NCBI GenBank assembly: GCA_022059125.1
Contig: JAEUWY010000001.1
Span: forward strand, 1,736,001 to 1,800,000
Direction of reading: 5' to 3'
DNA length: 64,000 nucleotides
Origin: Corynespora cassiicola
Lineage: Eukaryota > Ascomycota > Dothideomycetes > Pleosporales > Corynesporascaceae
Under the pieces are notes generated by a model that did not search any database, was not told the DNA's origin, and saw only the letters and a list, made by a program, of their open reading frames with translations. Shown here piece after piece: positions 12,498 to 24,252 of the stretch. Numbering within the stretch: the stretch's first letter is position 1; the number at the start of each line of letters is the position of its first letter. Both the position numbers and the translations under genes were made by a program.

Positions 12498-12937
12498 GGT
12501 CTCACCGTCAGCCCAGTGCGTTCACGGCCGGACAAAAAAAAGACGATGGGTAAGGAAAACGCACGGCGGATCTGGAGTGGATGGACTGCGCTTCCAAAAT
12601 TTCGACGCTAGCGCGATGCCAAGAGTTCGCAGGTGCAGGGATAGCCGCGGCTTTTATCGATAAGGCGAGGCGGCGCGAAGTGGGCTGGCCGGGCTGTGAG
12701 AGGGGCGACGCAATGGATGCGCACGTCATCGTCATGTGCGTCCGATGAGGGCGAAACCAAGTTTGGGAGGGGCAGGGCGAGGGTAGCGTGTATATAAAGG
12801 CGTCCAGTTTGGCCCTGTCGTTTGGTTCGTGCCCATATCTCCATTCTCCATATCTGTAGTCTTGACATCTATACTACTCTGCTTTGAACAACTAAACTCA
12901 ACTACCCAATACTTGTATACCCCCTTTCTCGACCAAC
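12498..12937. promoter_or_regulatory. Divergent promoter of BMS1 and the Pbi2-like gene
   Basis: 440 bases hold the leaders of both genes. A clear TATA element faces the Pbi2-like gene and is listed separately. The side next to BMS1 is A-rich. Confidence 0.55.
12791..12798 (+). promoter_or_regulatory. TATA box (TATATAAA)
   Basis: TATATAAA lies 147 bases upstream of the Pbi2-like ATG. It is followed by a pyrimidine-rich leader with CAACTAAACTCAACTAC-type sequence, a usual layout for strongly expressed fungal genes. Confidence 0.6.
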
Positions 12938-13306
12938 ATGCCTGCCTTCAACGTAAGATGACCCGATCTGACCCTCGCTCTATGCATGGTAACTAACAGT
13001 ATCAGGTCACCCTCAAATCCGGCGCTTCGCCCGATGAGCTCGATGCCGCAAAGAAGAAGGTCACCGACCAGGGCGGAAAGATCACCAACGAGTTCACTCT
13101 GATCAAGGGCTTCACGTACGTGCCTCTAACACCTCTTCCTTTCCGCTTGTCCCCTCCCACCGTTCCACGGCCTCTCCACCCCGCTTTACAACAACCCTCC
13201 GCCTAACACCCCCTGCAGCGCCGAATTCCCCCCCGACAAGGTCAGCGCCCTCGAGACCAACGAGCACATCACCGTCGAGGCCGACTCCGAGGTCAAGACC
13301 CAGTAG
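12938..13306 (+). CDS. Proteinase B inhibitor-like protein (I9 family, Pbi2-like)
   Basis: Three exons, 12938-12952, 13006-13115 and 13219-13306, give 70 residues; the first exon codes for only MPAFN. The protein has the fold signature of the I9/subtilisin propeptide family: VTLKSGASPDELDAAKKKV, then GGKITNEFTLIKGFTAEFP, then VSALETNEHITVEADSEV. Yeast Pbi2 (75 residues) is the best-known member. It inhibits vacuolar protease B in the cytosol and takes part in vacuole inheritance and fusion. There is no signal peptide, as expected for a cytosolic inhibitor. The lack of a downstream peptidase domain shows it is a stand-alone inhibitor and not a protease propeptide. The gene is convergent with the kinase gene downstream. 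Confidence 0.9.
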
Positions 13307-13506
13307 AGCGCCCACCGTCCCGGCACGATCTTCACGATAGACATGAAGCGAGCATCTAGCTGCATGAGCATCAACGGAGCATGAAGCACAAGGCATGCGT
13401 GTTTTCCCCTCTCTGCTGCAGGGCGGGGACAACACGTGGGGCACTTTTTTCCATTCCGATAGATGATATCTAATGACCTCCCGTATTCTCTTCTCGTGCT
13501 GATACT

Positions 13507-15007
13507 TCATCTTCGCGTTTCCTTTTCCTCTACCCGCCCCACACCCCTCAGGCTGAGATAGACATCCGTGCCCCACCCCCAGAGACTCTGCACTGCAATC
13601 CCGCCCCCAAAATACTCTGCGTACGCTCTTCCCAACGGCAATCCGTATCCCAGCCCCGCAAGACTGTGCGCTCCGTCGCCTCCAGGGCCAGAAATTGCGT
13701 TCAGCGCATCCATCCCCGTCTGGCTGTTCTGCCCTGAGAGCGTAGAAGACGCCTTATCGTCATTGAACGTCGTGAAGCTGTAGTCCCAGATATGCGCCAG
13801 ATTCTCCGGCGAAATGCCTCCTCCACGGTCACGAATGCGGATTGTCACCCCCGGCGTCGAATGCGCGAGGGGCAAGATCTGCGCATCCGACGTTGGAGAC
13901 TGGGAGCTCTTCTTGCCCGTAAAGCGCTGAGACGCAATATCCGTGTTGCCCTGGTTCTTGTTCATGAGCACCGATGTGTGCACCTCGTCCTCCTCGCAAC
14001 GCTCATTGTGGTTGTTGTTCGCATCGACCGACTCTTCGGGCAGTGGGGCGATGGTGACTTCGATAGGTTCGCGCTCCATGCCGCTCTCAACAGTGGCACG
14101 AAACGCATTCTTGAGCAACTCTGTGATAATGTACTCGAGATGTACGGGTATATGGGCAAAGGTGTACTCGGGCTCGCCGTTTATGACGACGTGGGGGCGG
14201 ACGCCGTATTTGAGCTCGCAAATCTCGCCGACAACATTCTCGCAGTGCTCGACTATCTTTGCGGGGCGGAGCTTGGTGTCGATTACGCCGATGTAGCCGA
14301 GCATGTCGTCTTCCTCGTGCATCATCTCGTTATGTGGTTGGCTTGAGAAGTGCAGCGCGAGGTGCTGCTCTGCGATTAGTCGCGTGCCGATTCTTGCCCG
14401 CAGATGCTCGTCCAAAAATCGTGTCACGTCCTTGGGGCTTATGTATTTCCTGGCCTCCAGAAATCCACGCGCCAGTATGCTGATGGTGTTGGAGTGGGTC
14501 TGGACAAGATCGGCCATGACCTCTGTGAATTTGACCTCATCCTCGAGTGTTGTGATGTCGCGTTCTGCCCATGGCAGCAGCGTCGAAAGACTGTGTATGT
14601 AATTGGAGTGTATCTTCGAAATGTGAGGGTTCGAGACGACGATGAAAGGGAGGTTTCGAAGCGACTGTATTCGATGCGCGAGACGTGCGGGCAATATAGC
14701 GAGCGTAAAGTTCGCCGACGAAAGAAGTTGCGATGTTGTCAGAGGTGGTCGGCCATGCCTGAGGCAATTTTTAGCAGGATGAGACAAACGCCTCGAGTCC
14801 GACTCACTTGACCAGATCCGCGAGCGTGAGGGGATACAGAGGCCGGCTCGCCAGCCGTGCAATGTCATAGTCGGTGACCGTCTTGGTGTGCAGTCTTTTG
14901 CCGTGTCGTCCTCGAGCGAACAAGGGCGTTCTTCGTACGTTGCGCGGGCAGCATAGTCGTATGCTTTGCGATTGTATGACCAGAGGCCGTTGTACTTGTG
15001 CCATCAT
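13507..15007 (-). CDS. Mitochondrial PDK/BCKDK-family protein kinase (Pkp2-like)
   Basis: Two exons, 15007-14808 and 14758-13507, encode 483 residues. The N-terminus is Arg-rich without acidic residues (RNVRRTPLFARGRHGKRLHT), as in mitochondrial presequences, and leads into LASRPLYPLTLADLVK. The four-helix domain contains LPFIVVSNPHI and RLIAEQHLALH. The GHKL ATP-binding domain has N-box ELLKNAFRATVE, G1 box DRGGGIS and a GLGYGLPLGRAYAEYFGG lid. These kinases phosphorylate the E1 subunit of pyruvate or branched-chain dehydrogenase in the matrix. PHLEYIITELLKN-type residues suggest the Pkp2/PDK side, but the substrate is not certain. An insertion rich in Asn and charged residues lies between the N- and G1 boxes. 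Confidence 0.92.
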
Positions 15008-16422
15008 GGCCCGCGCGTGTGCAAGAGCAGCTCGATGCCTCCAAGGTCCTGGTCCAACCAGGGAATTGGATAGAATGGAAAAGCAGCCGTTAACCTGTTA
15101 AGCGGACCCGCACAGTAATGCGTAGAAGCTTGCGGGGAGAACGGATGCGTCACAGAACGGTTCAAGGCCGCGCGCACGATGCTGCCACCGATCTCGAATG
15201 CGAGCGGTGGGCTCGCAGGTTCGTACCGAAAGATATCGTAGGTCGCATGTAGAAGGTGGAGTGCCAGGAACTGGGCGTGGTGTTGGGTTTGGAGATATTC
15301 GTGACTGACTGCCCAGTGGTGCGGCGGCTGTTGCTCAATTGCGATGGTCTGAGCGGGCGCGGGCGGTGAGACGATCAAGATCACATGGACACCACCTCGA
15401 ACATGCGCGGGCCATGCTGCATTGCCTTGCGGATGCCTGATTCGCGGAGGGCGTACTATGGGAAAGGCTAGATTTTGGACGTGCAGAACTGCAAAGGTTG
15501 TTGTAGGCTAAGCCGGCATAAGGCGCTGATCTCTTGGGGAAGCTTGTCCTGTTCGATCGCGAACCTGCTGTTGCTTCCCGTAGCCTGCATGCATGAACGC
15601 GTCCGGCGTTCGATGGCTTTCATCATGCAGTAATCCAGCTGCCAAATATATCACAATTGCCTCAATGCTGTGAAGTGGGCTTATTCCCGCGCGGGCAGTC
15701 AACCCACAACCCCCGTTCTCCAGGTGCCTAGGCAGTCTTGTGACCAAACCCTCACCCCCATGCCATCCCACGTTTCCCAAAAAGCAATATGAAAAACAAT
15801 CATAGGAACATGTCAACGGATAAGCCTGTACATTTGATATCTACACGAGAGGCATAAGTTTGCCGCTCAACAATGTCGTCTTGATGAGGTTTGTTCACTC
15901 TGTCAATTGTAAGTGGCGCTGTGATTGCATCATGTTTCTGGCCCAGTAGATGGGGAGCACCAACCAACCAAATCAAGTTCAAAGCACTCAACGACTAGAG
16001 CAAGGCCATATAGCGCGAGGTTCATAATAGTTACCCAGGAGTAGCACTTACATGCCACCGAGACAACAGCGTAGTACTCAGATAATGAGCACGCAGGCAG
16101 AGTAGGCGTTAGATATAAACCAAGTAACTCAGTAAAGACTCAGTCATCATCAATCAAGACAAGGCTCATCACTAGCAGACATCACAGAGGAACATGATTG
16201 AAGTCGTATCGAAGTCTATTTCTACCTTCTACGAAAAGAAATCATAACTTGGCCCGCATGAAAATTTTGGTATCCAGACGCCCGACCATGACCTCTCTCC
16301 TTACATTACGTCGTAGGCCAGGTCTGAAAACCACAGACAGAAACTGGCATGCACGTGGAGAACATTAAACAAAAGGACTTTTCTTCGTGAAGCCCGGTCG
16401 TTCCCTTACAGATTCCAGCAGT
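15008..16422. other. Intergenic between kinase 5' end and EF-3 3' end
   Basis: Minus-strand ORFs at 15384-15004 and 15816-15508 have no recognisable motif and look like chance frames. The region upstream of 15007 should hold the kinase promoter. The stretch at about 16000-16422 is probably the EF-3 3' UTR. Confidence 0.45.
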
Positions 16423-19400
16423 CTAATCATCCTCATCAGAGAAGACCTCCTCACCACGCTTGCGGCGGGCCATGCGCTCCTTCTTCTTCTTGCGCATCTC
16501 AGCGGAAGAGAGCTTCTTCTTCTTCTGGCCACCCTCGATCTTGTTGCCCATGGCATCGAACTTGTCCTCCTCATCCTCCTTCTCGGTCAACCTGGGACCA
16601 GAGCCCTGGCCCTGAACCCAGTTGTGTCCGGAGGGAGTCATCTTACCGTCCATGACGGCCCAAACTTCCTCAGTCAAGTCCTTGGTGAACTCGGCAGAGT
16701 GGGTAATGATGATGACACCACCCTCAAAGGCCTTGAGGGCCTTGGACAGGGCACCGAGAGAGTCACGGTCGAGGTAGTTGGTGGGCTCGTCAAGGACGAT
16801 CAAGTGAGGACGCTGCCACGAGCAAGCGGCAAGGACGACCTTGACACGCTGGCCACCGGACAGACCGCGCATGCGGGAGTGGGAAACCAGCTCGGCATCG
16901 AGGCCGAAGTTGGCGCAGTGGGACTCAATCTCCTTGCGGACAAGGGGACGGAACTGACCGCTGGCAAGAGCCTCCTTCTGGTCAACCTCGGCGACCATCT
17001 TGGCGTGGGTGGCCAAGATCTCGTTACGGGGAATCCAGGCGTTGTCGGCAGTCATCATGGGGGTCCACCTCTCGTTCTTCATGCCCACGTTCTCTCCGAG
17101 GGCGAACGAGCACTCGTATTCGTAAGAGTTCTTGAACTTCCTACGCGAGTGGATACCAATGACACGACGCTGAGTACCCTCGATCTTGTAGATCTTGTCC
17201 ATGGCCTTCTCGTCCTCCTCGGTGACGATCTTGTTGGCACGGTCCATGGTCTCACGGTCCTCACCAGTCTGGAAACGCCACTGAATGTACTCGGAGGGAG
17301 TCTTGTCCAAGTGGTGGTCAATGTGGGCGAAAGCGTGCTGCTTGATGTAGGCGATACGGATGTTCTCGTGCTGGTAGACCTCACCAGAAGTGGGGACGAG
17401 CTCACCAGTCAGGACGTTGACGAGAGTAGACTTTCCGGCACCGTTGGGACCAATGACGGCAATACGCGAGCCGAGCGAGCACTGGAAGGAGATGTCGGAG
17501 ATCTGGGGCTTGGAGGTACCGGGGTACTGGAAGGTCATGTTGCTGACACGGACAATGGCCTTGGCCTTGGTCTTGACACCCTCAAGGAAACCAGGCTCGG
17601 GGAACTTGAACTCCATCTCGGAGGCACCGAGCTCGTGGTAAGACTTGGCAGAGGGCACACGCTTGACGAAGGCGTCAAGGTTACCACGGTAACGCTTGAG
17701 CTTGAAGCGCTCGTAGTGGATGACGTGCTGGATGACGTTGTTCAAGAACTTGGAGTCGTGAGAGATGACAATGGACGTGCAAGGAGAGTTGATAAGGTAG
17801 TCCTCGAGCCACTTGACGTTCTTGACGTCCAAATGGTTCGTGGGCTCGTCAAGAAGCAGGATATCGGGCTCCTCGAAGACGGCACGAGCGAGAGCGAGCT
17901 TCATCTTCCAACCACCAGAGAGGGCAGTGATGGGGCCCTCGAGCTGCTCCCTGTTGAAACCGAACTCGACGAGGGTGTTCTCAACCTCGTTCTGGGGCTT
18001 CTCGATACCGACGGAGCGGAGCTTCTTAACGGTCCACTCAATGACGGTCTGCTCAGTGTCGGCAGAGTCAAGGTCGTGCTCGACGTAGACGGTCTTGACC
18101 TCGTTCTGCTTGGGGAAACCCTCAACCTGCTCGTTGTTGATGGCGCGCATGAGGGTGGTCTTTCCAGAACCGTTGGGGCCGAGAAGACCGTAACGCTGAC
18201 CACGCTTGAGACGGAGGTGAGTCTGGTTCAGCAGGATCTTAGCACCGTAGGCCAAGTTGAAGGTGCAGTTGCAAAGATCCTCGCCCTCCTCCTCATCGGG
18301 CTCGACAAGGCCCTCCTCGGCGGCGCCGGGGATGGAACGCTTGCGGAGAGCGTCGGTGACGTCCTTGTGCTCAGCATCGCCGATGATGGCGGCAATGAAG
18401 GGACCGGCGTTGTTGAGCCAGTTGAGGGGCTCGTAGTCCTTCTCGTCGATGAGCTGGCCACCAATGGCGCCAATGTAGTCGACGACGGGGTCAAACTTGG
18501 CATCAAGCTTGTACTTGGAGGGAATGACCGACTTGAGGGTGGCAGCAACGGTGGCAATGTCACCGTCCTTGGAGATCTCGGGGATCTTGCCATCCTTGAC
18601 GTGGCCGACACGGATGAGGGTGTCGAGACCCTGGCGGGTCTTCTCACGAGCCTCGGGGTCGGCCAGAGTCTCGTGGTTCTTCTCAAGCGCGGGCATGAGC
18701 TTGGGCAAGAAAGCAGCGACAATCTGGGGGTCCTCGACGAGCTTGCACATGTTGTCGACGATGACGGCCGACTTACGCTTGATGGCGGTCTCACGCTCGA
18801 CGAGACCACGCTCGAGCAGGGGCACCATGATGGCGAGGGTGGGCTCGTGGACGTCGGTGACGAAGGTGGTGGCACCGAGCAAGTGAACGGTCTCGGGGAC
18901 GTTCTCAGGCTTGGCGATACACTTGATCAGCTCGGGAATGAAGCGCTCGATATCCTTGTTGGAGATGAGGGCGCAGAGCTTCTCCATGGTGGCGTAGGCA
19001 GCCTTCTTGACCTCAGGCTTGGTGTCCCACATGGCACCCGAGATGACGGGGATGAGGTCGGGGACACGGAAAGCGAGCTGAGCGGGGGCAGACTCGCAGA
19101 GGATCTCGATGGCCCTGAGGTCGGCCATCTTCTCGGGCCACTTCTGGGCGTTCTCGAGCGAGTGGATGATGTGGGGGATGATGGCCTTGACGGCGTTGGG
19201 GTTGGCAGCACGGACAATGGCCTCGGAGGCAGTCTGGGCAGCAACCTTGACGGCGCTCATCTTGTCGCCGACAGCGGCCAGCGTGTTCGGCAGGAGGGCG
19301 ACCAGGTAAGGCTCGACGGAGGGGGAGACAGAGGAGTGCTGGGCGATGGCGCGGATGGCGTCAAGCGCACGCTCGCGGGCGGTGGCATCCTTCTTGTTGG

Positions 19401-19666
19401 CGAGCTGCTTCCTCAGGAGCTCGACAGCCCTGCGGGCGTCAGCATGGTGTGCGGCGAGATTGGGTGGCGACGGGGGGAACTCACTTGGTGGGCACATCGC
19501 CGGTCTCAATGTCGCCGTTGATGAAGGTGGCGAGGTCAAGCGAGGCCGCGTTGATCTCGTCCTGGGCCTTGGAGACGGACAGCTTGGAGAGCAGCTCCTC
19601 AAGGACCTTGAGAGACTTTGCGTTCTCCGACTTGACGGCGGAGGCGTCAGTGGCAGCGGGAGCCAT
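16423..19666 (-). CDS. TEF3: Translation elongation factor 3 (EF-3)
   Basis: Two exons, 19666-19485 and 19429-16423, give 1062 residues (yeast 1044). The junction yields [13 protein letters not shown], which removes the frame break. HEAT repeats fill about residues 60-330 and a helical bundle follows. ABC domain 1 has Walker A GPNGSGKT near 478, signature [14 protein letters not shown] and Walker [15 protein letters not shown] domain 2 has GPNGAGKST, an inserted chromodomain-like segment ([13 protein letters not shown]), [12 protein letters not shown] and [12 protein letters not shown]. The tail is Lys-rich ([10 protein letters not shown]) and ends [10 protein letters not shown]-3 is the fungal ribosome-bound ATPase that helps release E-site tRNA. 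Strong third-position C/G bias fits high expression and also creates a very long antisense ORF. Confidence 0.98.
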
Positions 19667-21118
19667 GTCTGCGGTGGGTGCAGGAATTTTTGAGGGGGTG
19701 GGTGAGGTTGGTGGGGGAGGGGCCCTTTGAAAGGCTTCCAGATAAAGGCGGGCGGAGTTTAAAAAGGGCGGTCTGGGAGACTGGCCTTTTCCACCGGCAA
19801 AGATAGAAAATCTATCGGGGTATCAAGAGAGCAGGCGCGTAGAGAACCCGCGGCGTCGATGCTGTTCAGGCAAAGACAGAAAACACAGAAAAGAAAGGCC
19901 CTGGGGTGGGAGCAAGAGAGGGGGAGAGTGGGCGCGAGGATTTGGAGGGACCGTGGGCTTTTATTCCTCACAGGCGAAAAAAAATCTCGGTGGAGGGGCA
20001 GGGGGGTAAGCCGCTAAGATAGCACGGGCCACACGCCGAACGTGGCCCAACAAGCCCCGCCACGCCCGACTGCCTCCCACCACTGGCCATACTCCCAATG
20101 ACTTCAGCAGCACTGTCAGATTTTTTGGCGACGCCGCTTTTTCTCCGGTTTTCTCGACTCGACGGGTGGCGCGGTGGGTAGTGTGCCCGCCGTGTCTGCC
20201 CATGCTGCCCGTGGTGCCAGCGAGCCATGCCCGAGGACCGCCCTCTCAAACACCACCGCCCGCAAACGCCAGCGTCTATTTGTGGCAACCTGGGCCTGGT
20301 GCCCGCGCGCTGACCGCCTCCCTCTTCTCACCCGCCCAGCTCTGCACGCCGGGGGTTTGAGATTATGCGTGGCCCTCCAAGGGCGCGCCGGCACTGCCAC
20401 TGCTCCAGCTGTCCTGTTCCGCCCGCTGTACCCCTCGTCCTCCCCCAGCGACAAAGGGACAACTGGCCACCTGGACCATCTGCCCCGTACCCAAGTTTTA
20501 CACGGTTGCCGCGCAACGCCCTTGCGGTGTACAATCGGCCAATCAAGTCCCCACGCCTTCGCCCTACAAGGCAGTTCGCCGTAGGGATGGGGATTCCTTT
20601 TGGGCGATCCCAGCCGCTACGGCCGCCAGCGGAGGCTCCAGGCCTGCTCCCAAAGTACCTTCCCGGTTCCGCCGAAGTAAACTCAACGCAAAATTGCGGC
20701 GCCAGATACGTTTGCCACTGCTCCGGCCACTGCATCCGAAGTATCAGAATTGAAACCAGCGCTAACACGTCCCACAGAGCCTCGCTGCTGGCCGAGACTG
20801 GCCCCGAATCTTCACCTTCCTCGCCGCCCTGCTCCCGGCCGCGCCTCTGTTGGTCCCCGAGGAACAATCTGCGGTGAAGACATTTTTGGCGTTGCCCTGC
20901 ATCTAAGCCTTCCCCTCTTGGACTAGCGCCCGTCCCCAGGCTATCAATCAGCGAACCATCTCATCTCAGATTCTTTTGCTCGCTCGCTCGCCATCCATAT
21001 CTGCAGACGAAATTTTTTTTGAATCGCCTGCGCCGTTTCACAACAATTTTGTGCCTCCTTTGCCGCATTTTCCACCGCCATTCCAGTGGCTGCTCGCTTA
21101 AAAGCCTGCGGGCCGTCC
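19667..21118. promoter_or_regulatory. EF-3 upstream region
   Basis: Long upstream DNA of the EF-3 gene. Open frames on both strands (for example 20365-20877) have Pro/Arg-rich random-looking translations and no domain. A 5' leader intron is possible but cannot be placed with confidence. Confidence 0.45.
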
Positions 21119-21478
21119 CTACCAGTCGTGGCACAGGGCGCTGAGCAGCATGTACTTCAGCCATGACAGGTCCTTCTCCACAGACTCGTCGACGTCCCCG
21201 GATTCTCTCCGCACAGAGTTCTCCACAGTACGCTTGTACGAATCCGTCCTGTCAGCGGTGTGACTCGCATGACTTGCGTAGGGGGGCGTACCGGCCATGC
21301 AGGTCGCGGGAGTATCCACACCCGTCTTGCACGTGCCGCCGTCCTTGCCAGGCGACCTTTTTGCCATCCGGGAGTTGTTTGTGAAGTCTGATTCGTGATG
21401 TTTTGCCTCTGGGGAGGTGGTTCGATAGGTCTCCTGTTCGGTCTTGGCACTGACCATGGCTCGATGACGCACTGACAA
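21119..21478 (-). CDS. Uncertain small ORF, 119 codons
   Basis: I do not recognise this protein. It starts with ATG and is hydrophilic and Ser/Thr/Lys-rich. It ends in a more ordered stretch (DVDESVEKDLSWLKYMLLSALCHDW) that could be an amphipathic helix. No signal peptide, membrane segment or known motif is visible. It lies alone in a 2.3 kb gap between EF-3 and ARH1. It may be chance or part of a spliced gene. Confidence 0.25.
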   Translation of the reverse strand: MSVRHRAMVSAKTEQETYRTTSPEAKHHESDFTNNSRMAKRSPGKDGGTCKTGVDTPATCMAGTPPYASHASHTADRTDSYKRTVENSVRRESGDVDESVEKDLSWLKYMLLSALCHDW

Positions 21479-21988
21479 GACGATCTAGCATCTACTCCGG
21501 CGGGTTTCCATCTTGTTTCCATATCATTTTCGTCTTTCAGGCGTCCTCAGACTTTGATTTCCCATCGGAGAAAGTGCCGCGGCTATTGCTGCAAGGAAAG
21601 CAGCCTTCTCCCGACTCCCAACTTCCAACAATATTTATCCTCTATACTTCTGTTGATAATTTCTCACTAAATGTCATATCTATCGTTCAACATCGCATCA
21701 TAGCATACAACCAGCATATTTAGTCGTCGAAAAATGAATCTCCCGTATTGAGTCCTAATTGATCTCCAAATGCTCGAAACTTGGGTCGGCAACCGTCACA
21801 TAAACGTTACTCACGAGGCCATTCACATCGCTCACAGCGGCCTTGTCGATGGAATTAAACTCTGTACATGTGCAAATTTGTACAGCGAGGGCGAGCTGCT
21901 TTTGAATACCTGTTTTATCTGGGTATACCTTATTTTCTCTAAACAACTGACACCTATCCTACAATCAGGGGAGAAATTGGTCTAATAT
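21479..21988. other. Spacer upstream of the small ORF and 3' of ARH1
   Basis: The segment from about 21600 to 21988 is AT-richer and probably includes the ARH1 3' UTR. The plus-strand ORF at 21770-21985 shows no domain and is not supported. Confidence 0.45.
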
Positions 21989-23688
21989 CTATCCACCCAA
22001 TACATTCATCATCTCTTCGACACTCGGAAGCTTTTCTCTCTCTTTTCCCTTCTCCTTACCCTTCTGTCTTTCCACCTGATCAATCCTCTTCCAATCTTCC
22101 CATCCTACTGGCCTCACTCCTTTTCTAATGACTTCGTTCTTGACGCCTTCCCAACCTAAGCCCGTACTTTTACTCTCACCCTGTTCAGTGTTCAAGAATG
22201 GAACATCGGATTCCCAGTCTTGAGCAATAATCTCTGCTGATGCAAACGCGTCATCCATGGTGCTCGCAATGACGCCCGTGGGCCCACGCTTAACCCATCC
22301 AGCGCAGTACAAGCCTGAGACATGGCCGGCAGTTAACTCTCCCGGGCCAGCAGATGGATTAATGACACGCCCGTATGGATCATTGGGGATGATGCCCATC
22401 TTGGAGTCAAAGGGGACACCAAGCTCAGCAAGTCCCGGGAGCGACGTGCTCTTGTACCCGACAGATCGAAATGCCAGTGCCGCATCGATAGTAGAGGTTT
22501 CTCCAGTAGGTTTCACAGATGCAGACTTGGAGAATGGGTCCGAGTCAGGTCGGAATGTCTGGTTTGCAAATGTCATGGAAGACAGATGCTTCGAGGCCTC
22601 GTCGGTATTGAAGGACGTGGGTGCTTTGAGGAACAACAACTCCCAAGATTTGGGAGTGTTAGTTATTGACGCTTTTGAGCCTTTCAACACGACCTCTGCT
22701 ATCCGCTTTTGCACTCGAGGAAGTTTCTTGATGTCGGCTGGAAAAAGCGATGTGTCGACGGACTTGAATGCGACGCCGTCTATATTCATAAGCTCACGGA
22801 CTTCCTTAACTGTGAAGGCAGCCTGGACCTTCATCAGCATCAAGGTAGATTATATCTTGCCAACATACATACCTGGAGGGGGCCACGCCTGCCTACAACC
22901 TTGACAGACTTGACCTTGCTCTCTGACAGAGTCTGAATAGCATGTTCGGTGATGTCGGTCTTCCGCAAGATATCGACGGGCGTAAGGAGAATGCGCGCAA
23001 CGTCCAGCGCCACATTTCCCTGCCCGACGATGACTGCCTGCTCGCCAGCACCAAGCTCGGGAGAAAGGTTTTGGAATTGTGGCAGCCCGTTGTACCACCC
23101 AACAAATTCTCTGGCAGAAAAGACGCCCTTCAGGTCTTCGCCTGGTATGCCCAGCTTCTTGTCCTCAGAAGCTCCGTAGGAGAACAGAATCGCATCGTAA
23201 TGCGGCTTCAATTGTGTAAGCTCCACGTCATATCCAACCCTAACGTTTCCAACGTAGTTGAATCGGGGAGACTGGGCCACCTCCTCAAATGTATCCATGC
23301 AATTCTTGACTTCGGGATGGTCGGGCGCAACACCAAAGCGGACCAGGCCGTAGGGCACAGGAAGCTGCTCGTACATGTCCACTACTGCATCCTGGACTTT
23401 CTTCATGAGCCTGTACGCTGTGTAGAAGCCTGCGGGTCCGGAGCCGATGATGGCGATACGGAGCGGTTTTCGCGACGTCGTTGTACTGTAGGCATGTCGG
23501 GCATCGGAAGGCGGTCGGAACGGCGCATATCTCGAGGCTGCTATGGAGGGGCGGGCGGCAGGTGCACTGCCATGGCCATGTCTGACCTGGAAGATGGTAT
23601 TGGTGAGTAAACGAGGGGCCGAATTGCCTTTTCGTCGCGTGCAGCCGGCGCAGACGAACGGCGCCCTGAGAACGCGCCGAGAAAGCAT
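21989..23688 (-). CDS. ARH1: NADPH:adrenodoxin oxidoreductase, mitochondrial (Arh1)
   Basis: Two exons, 23688-22873 and 22828-21989, encode 551 residues. The N-terminus ([21 protein letters not shown]) is a basic presequence. FAD-binding GSGPAGF is at 82-88, followed by [24 protein letters not shown], a signature of this enzyme. NADPH-binding [14 protein letters not shown] starts at 222. The C-terminal half has GCIYCAGW-like [19 protein letters not shown], also diagnostic. Arh1 passes electrons from NADPH to mitochondrial ferredoxin for Fe-S cluster and heme A synthesis. The 44-base intron sits right after VGRRGPLQ. It is divergent from the membrane protein gene. Confidence 0.97.
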
Positions 23689-24252
23689 TTTGACTGACCG
23701 ATGGATGTCGCGCAGTCAGAGCTTCATGAGCCTCGGATGACTAAGCTCATCTATCCTCCGAATCGCAATCCCAAATCAATGGCAGGCTTTAAATTCATCG
23801 AATCCATCTCCAGCGACTGAAGAGTTTTCCTGTATGGTCACTGCTGTCATCACGATTTGTCACGAGGCGGTCGAGATGTTTATCCACGGCCTCGCGCTCC
23901 GCGCCGGGCCGACGCACATCACCCTTCCATGGCAGCATTCCACTACTGCCCAAGCTTCTGCCCCTCTTCCAAGTTTCCCCCTGGAGGCTTGTGCGAACTG
24001 GTGTTTAGTCGCTGCAGCTACAAGAGCGATCCCGTAGTTCACACGTAATGAACCGATCCAGGATCATGGCGGCTGAGGCAACAGTTGCCCATGGCAACGA
24101 ACGTCTGGTTTATTTGGACCCATGATCTGCCAGCCCCATGTCGTTCTCTCCCCACCAGCATTCCTCTGCTAAGCGATCGTCTCTCATTGCACATTCCTTG
24201 CTGTCGCCGTGAAGCCCATTCCTAAGGCTTCGTGTAGGCAAATCAGGTCACC
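23689..24252. promoter_or_regulatory. Divergent promoter of ARH1 and the membrane protein gene
   Basis: 564 bases between two starts on opposite strands with no credible ORF. I see no clear TATA element. Confidence 0.5.

Noticed and set aside
13112..13576. 154-codon minus-strand ORF over the Pbi2-like gene
   Set aside because: Shadow of the inhibitor gene's last exon and intron, with no motif of its own.
16387..19521. 1044-codon plus-strand ORF opposite EF-3
   Set aside because: It is the antisense of the EF-3 coding frame. Its Leu/Val/Asp/Gly-rich translation has no domain and arises from the strong third-position C/G bias of EF-3.
20365..20877. 170-codon plus-strand ORF upstream of EF-3
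   Set aside because: Pro/Arg-rich random composition and no domain; several overlapping frames of similar length exist on both strands.
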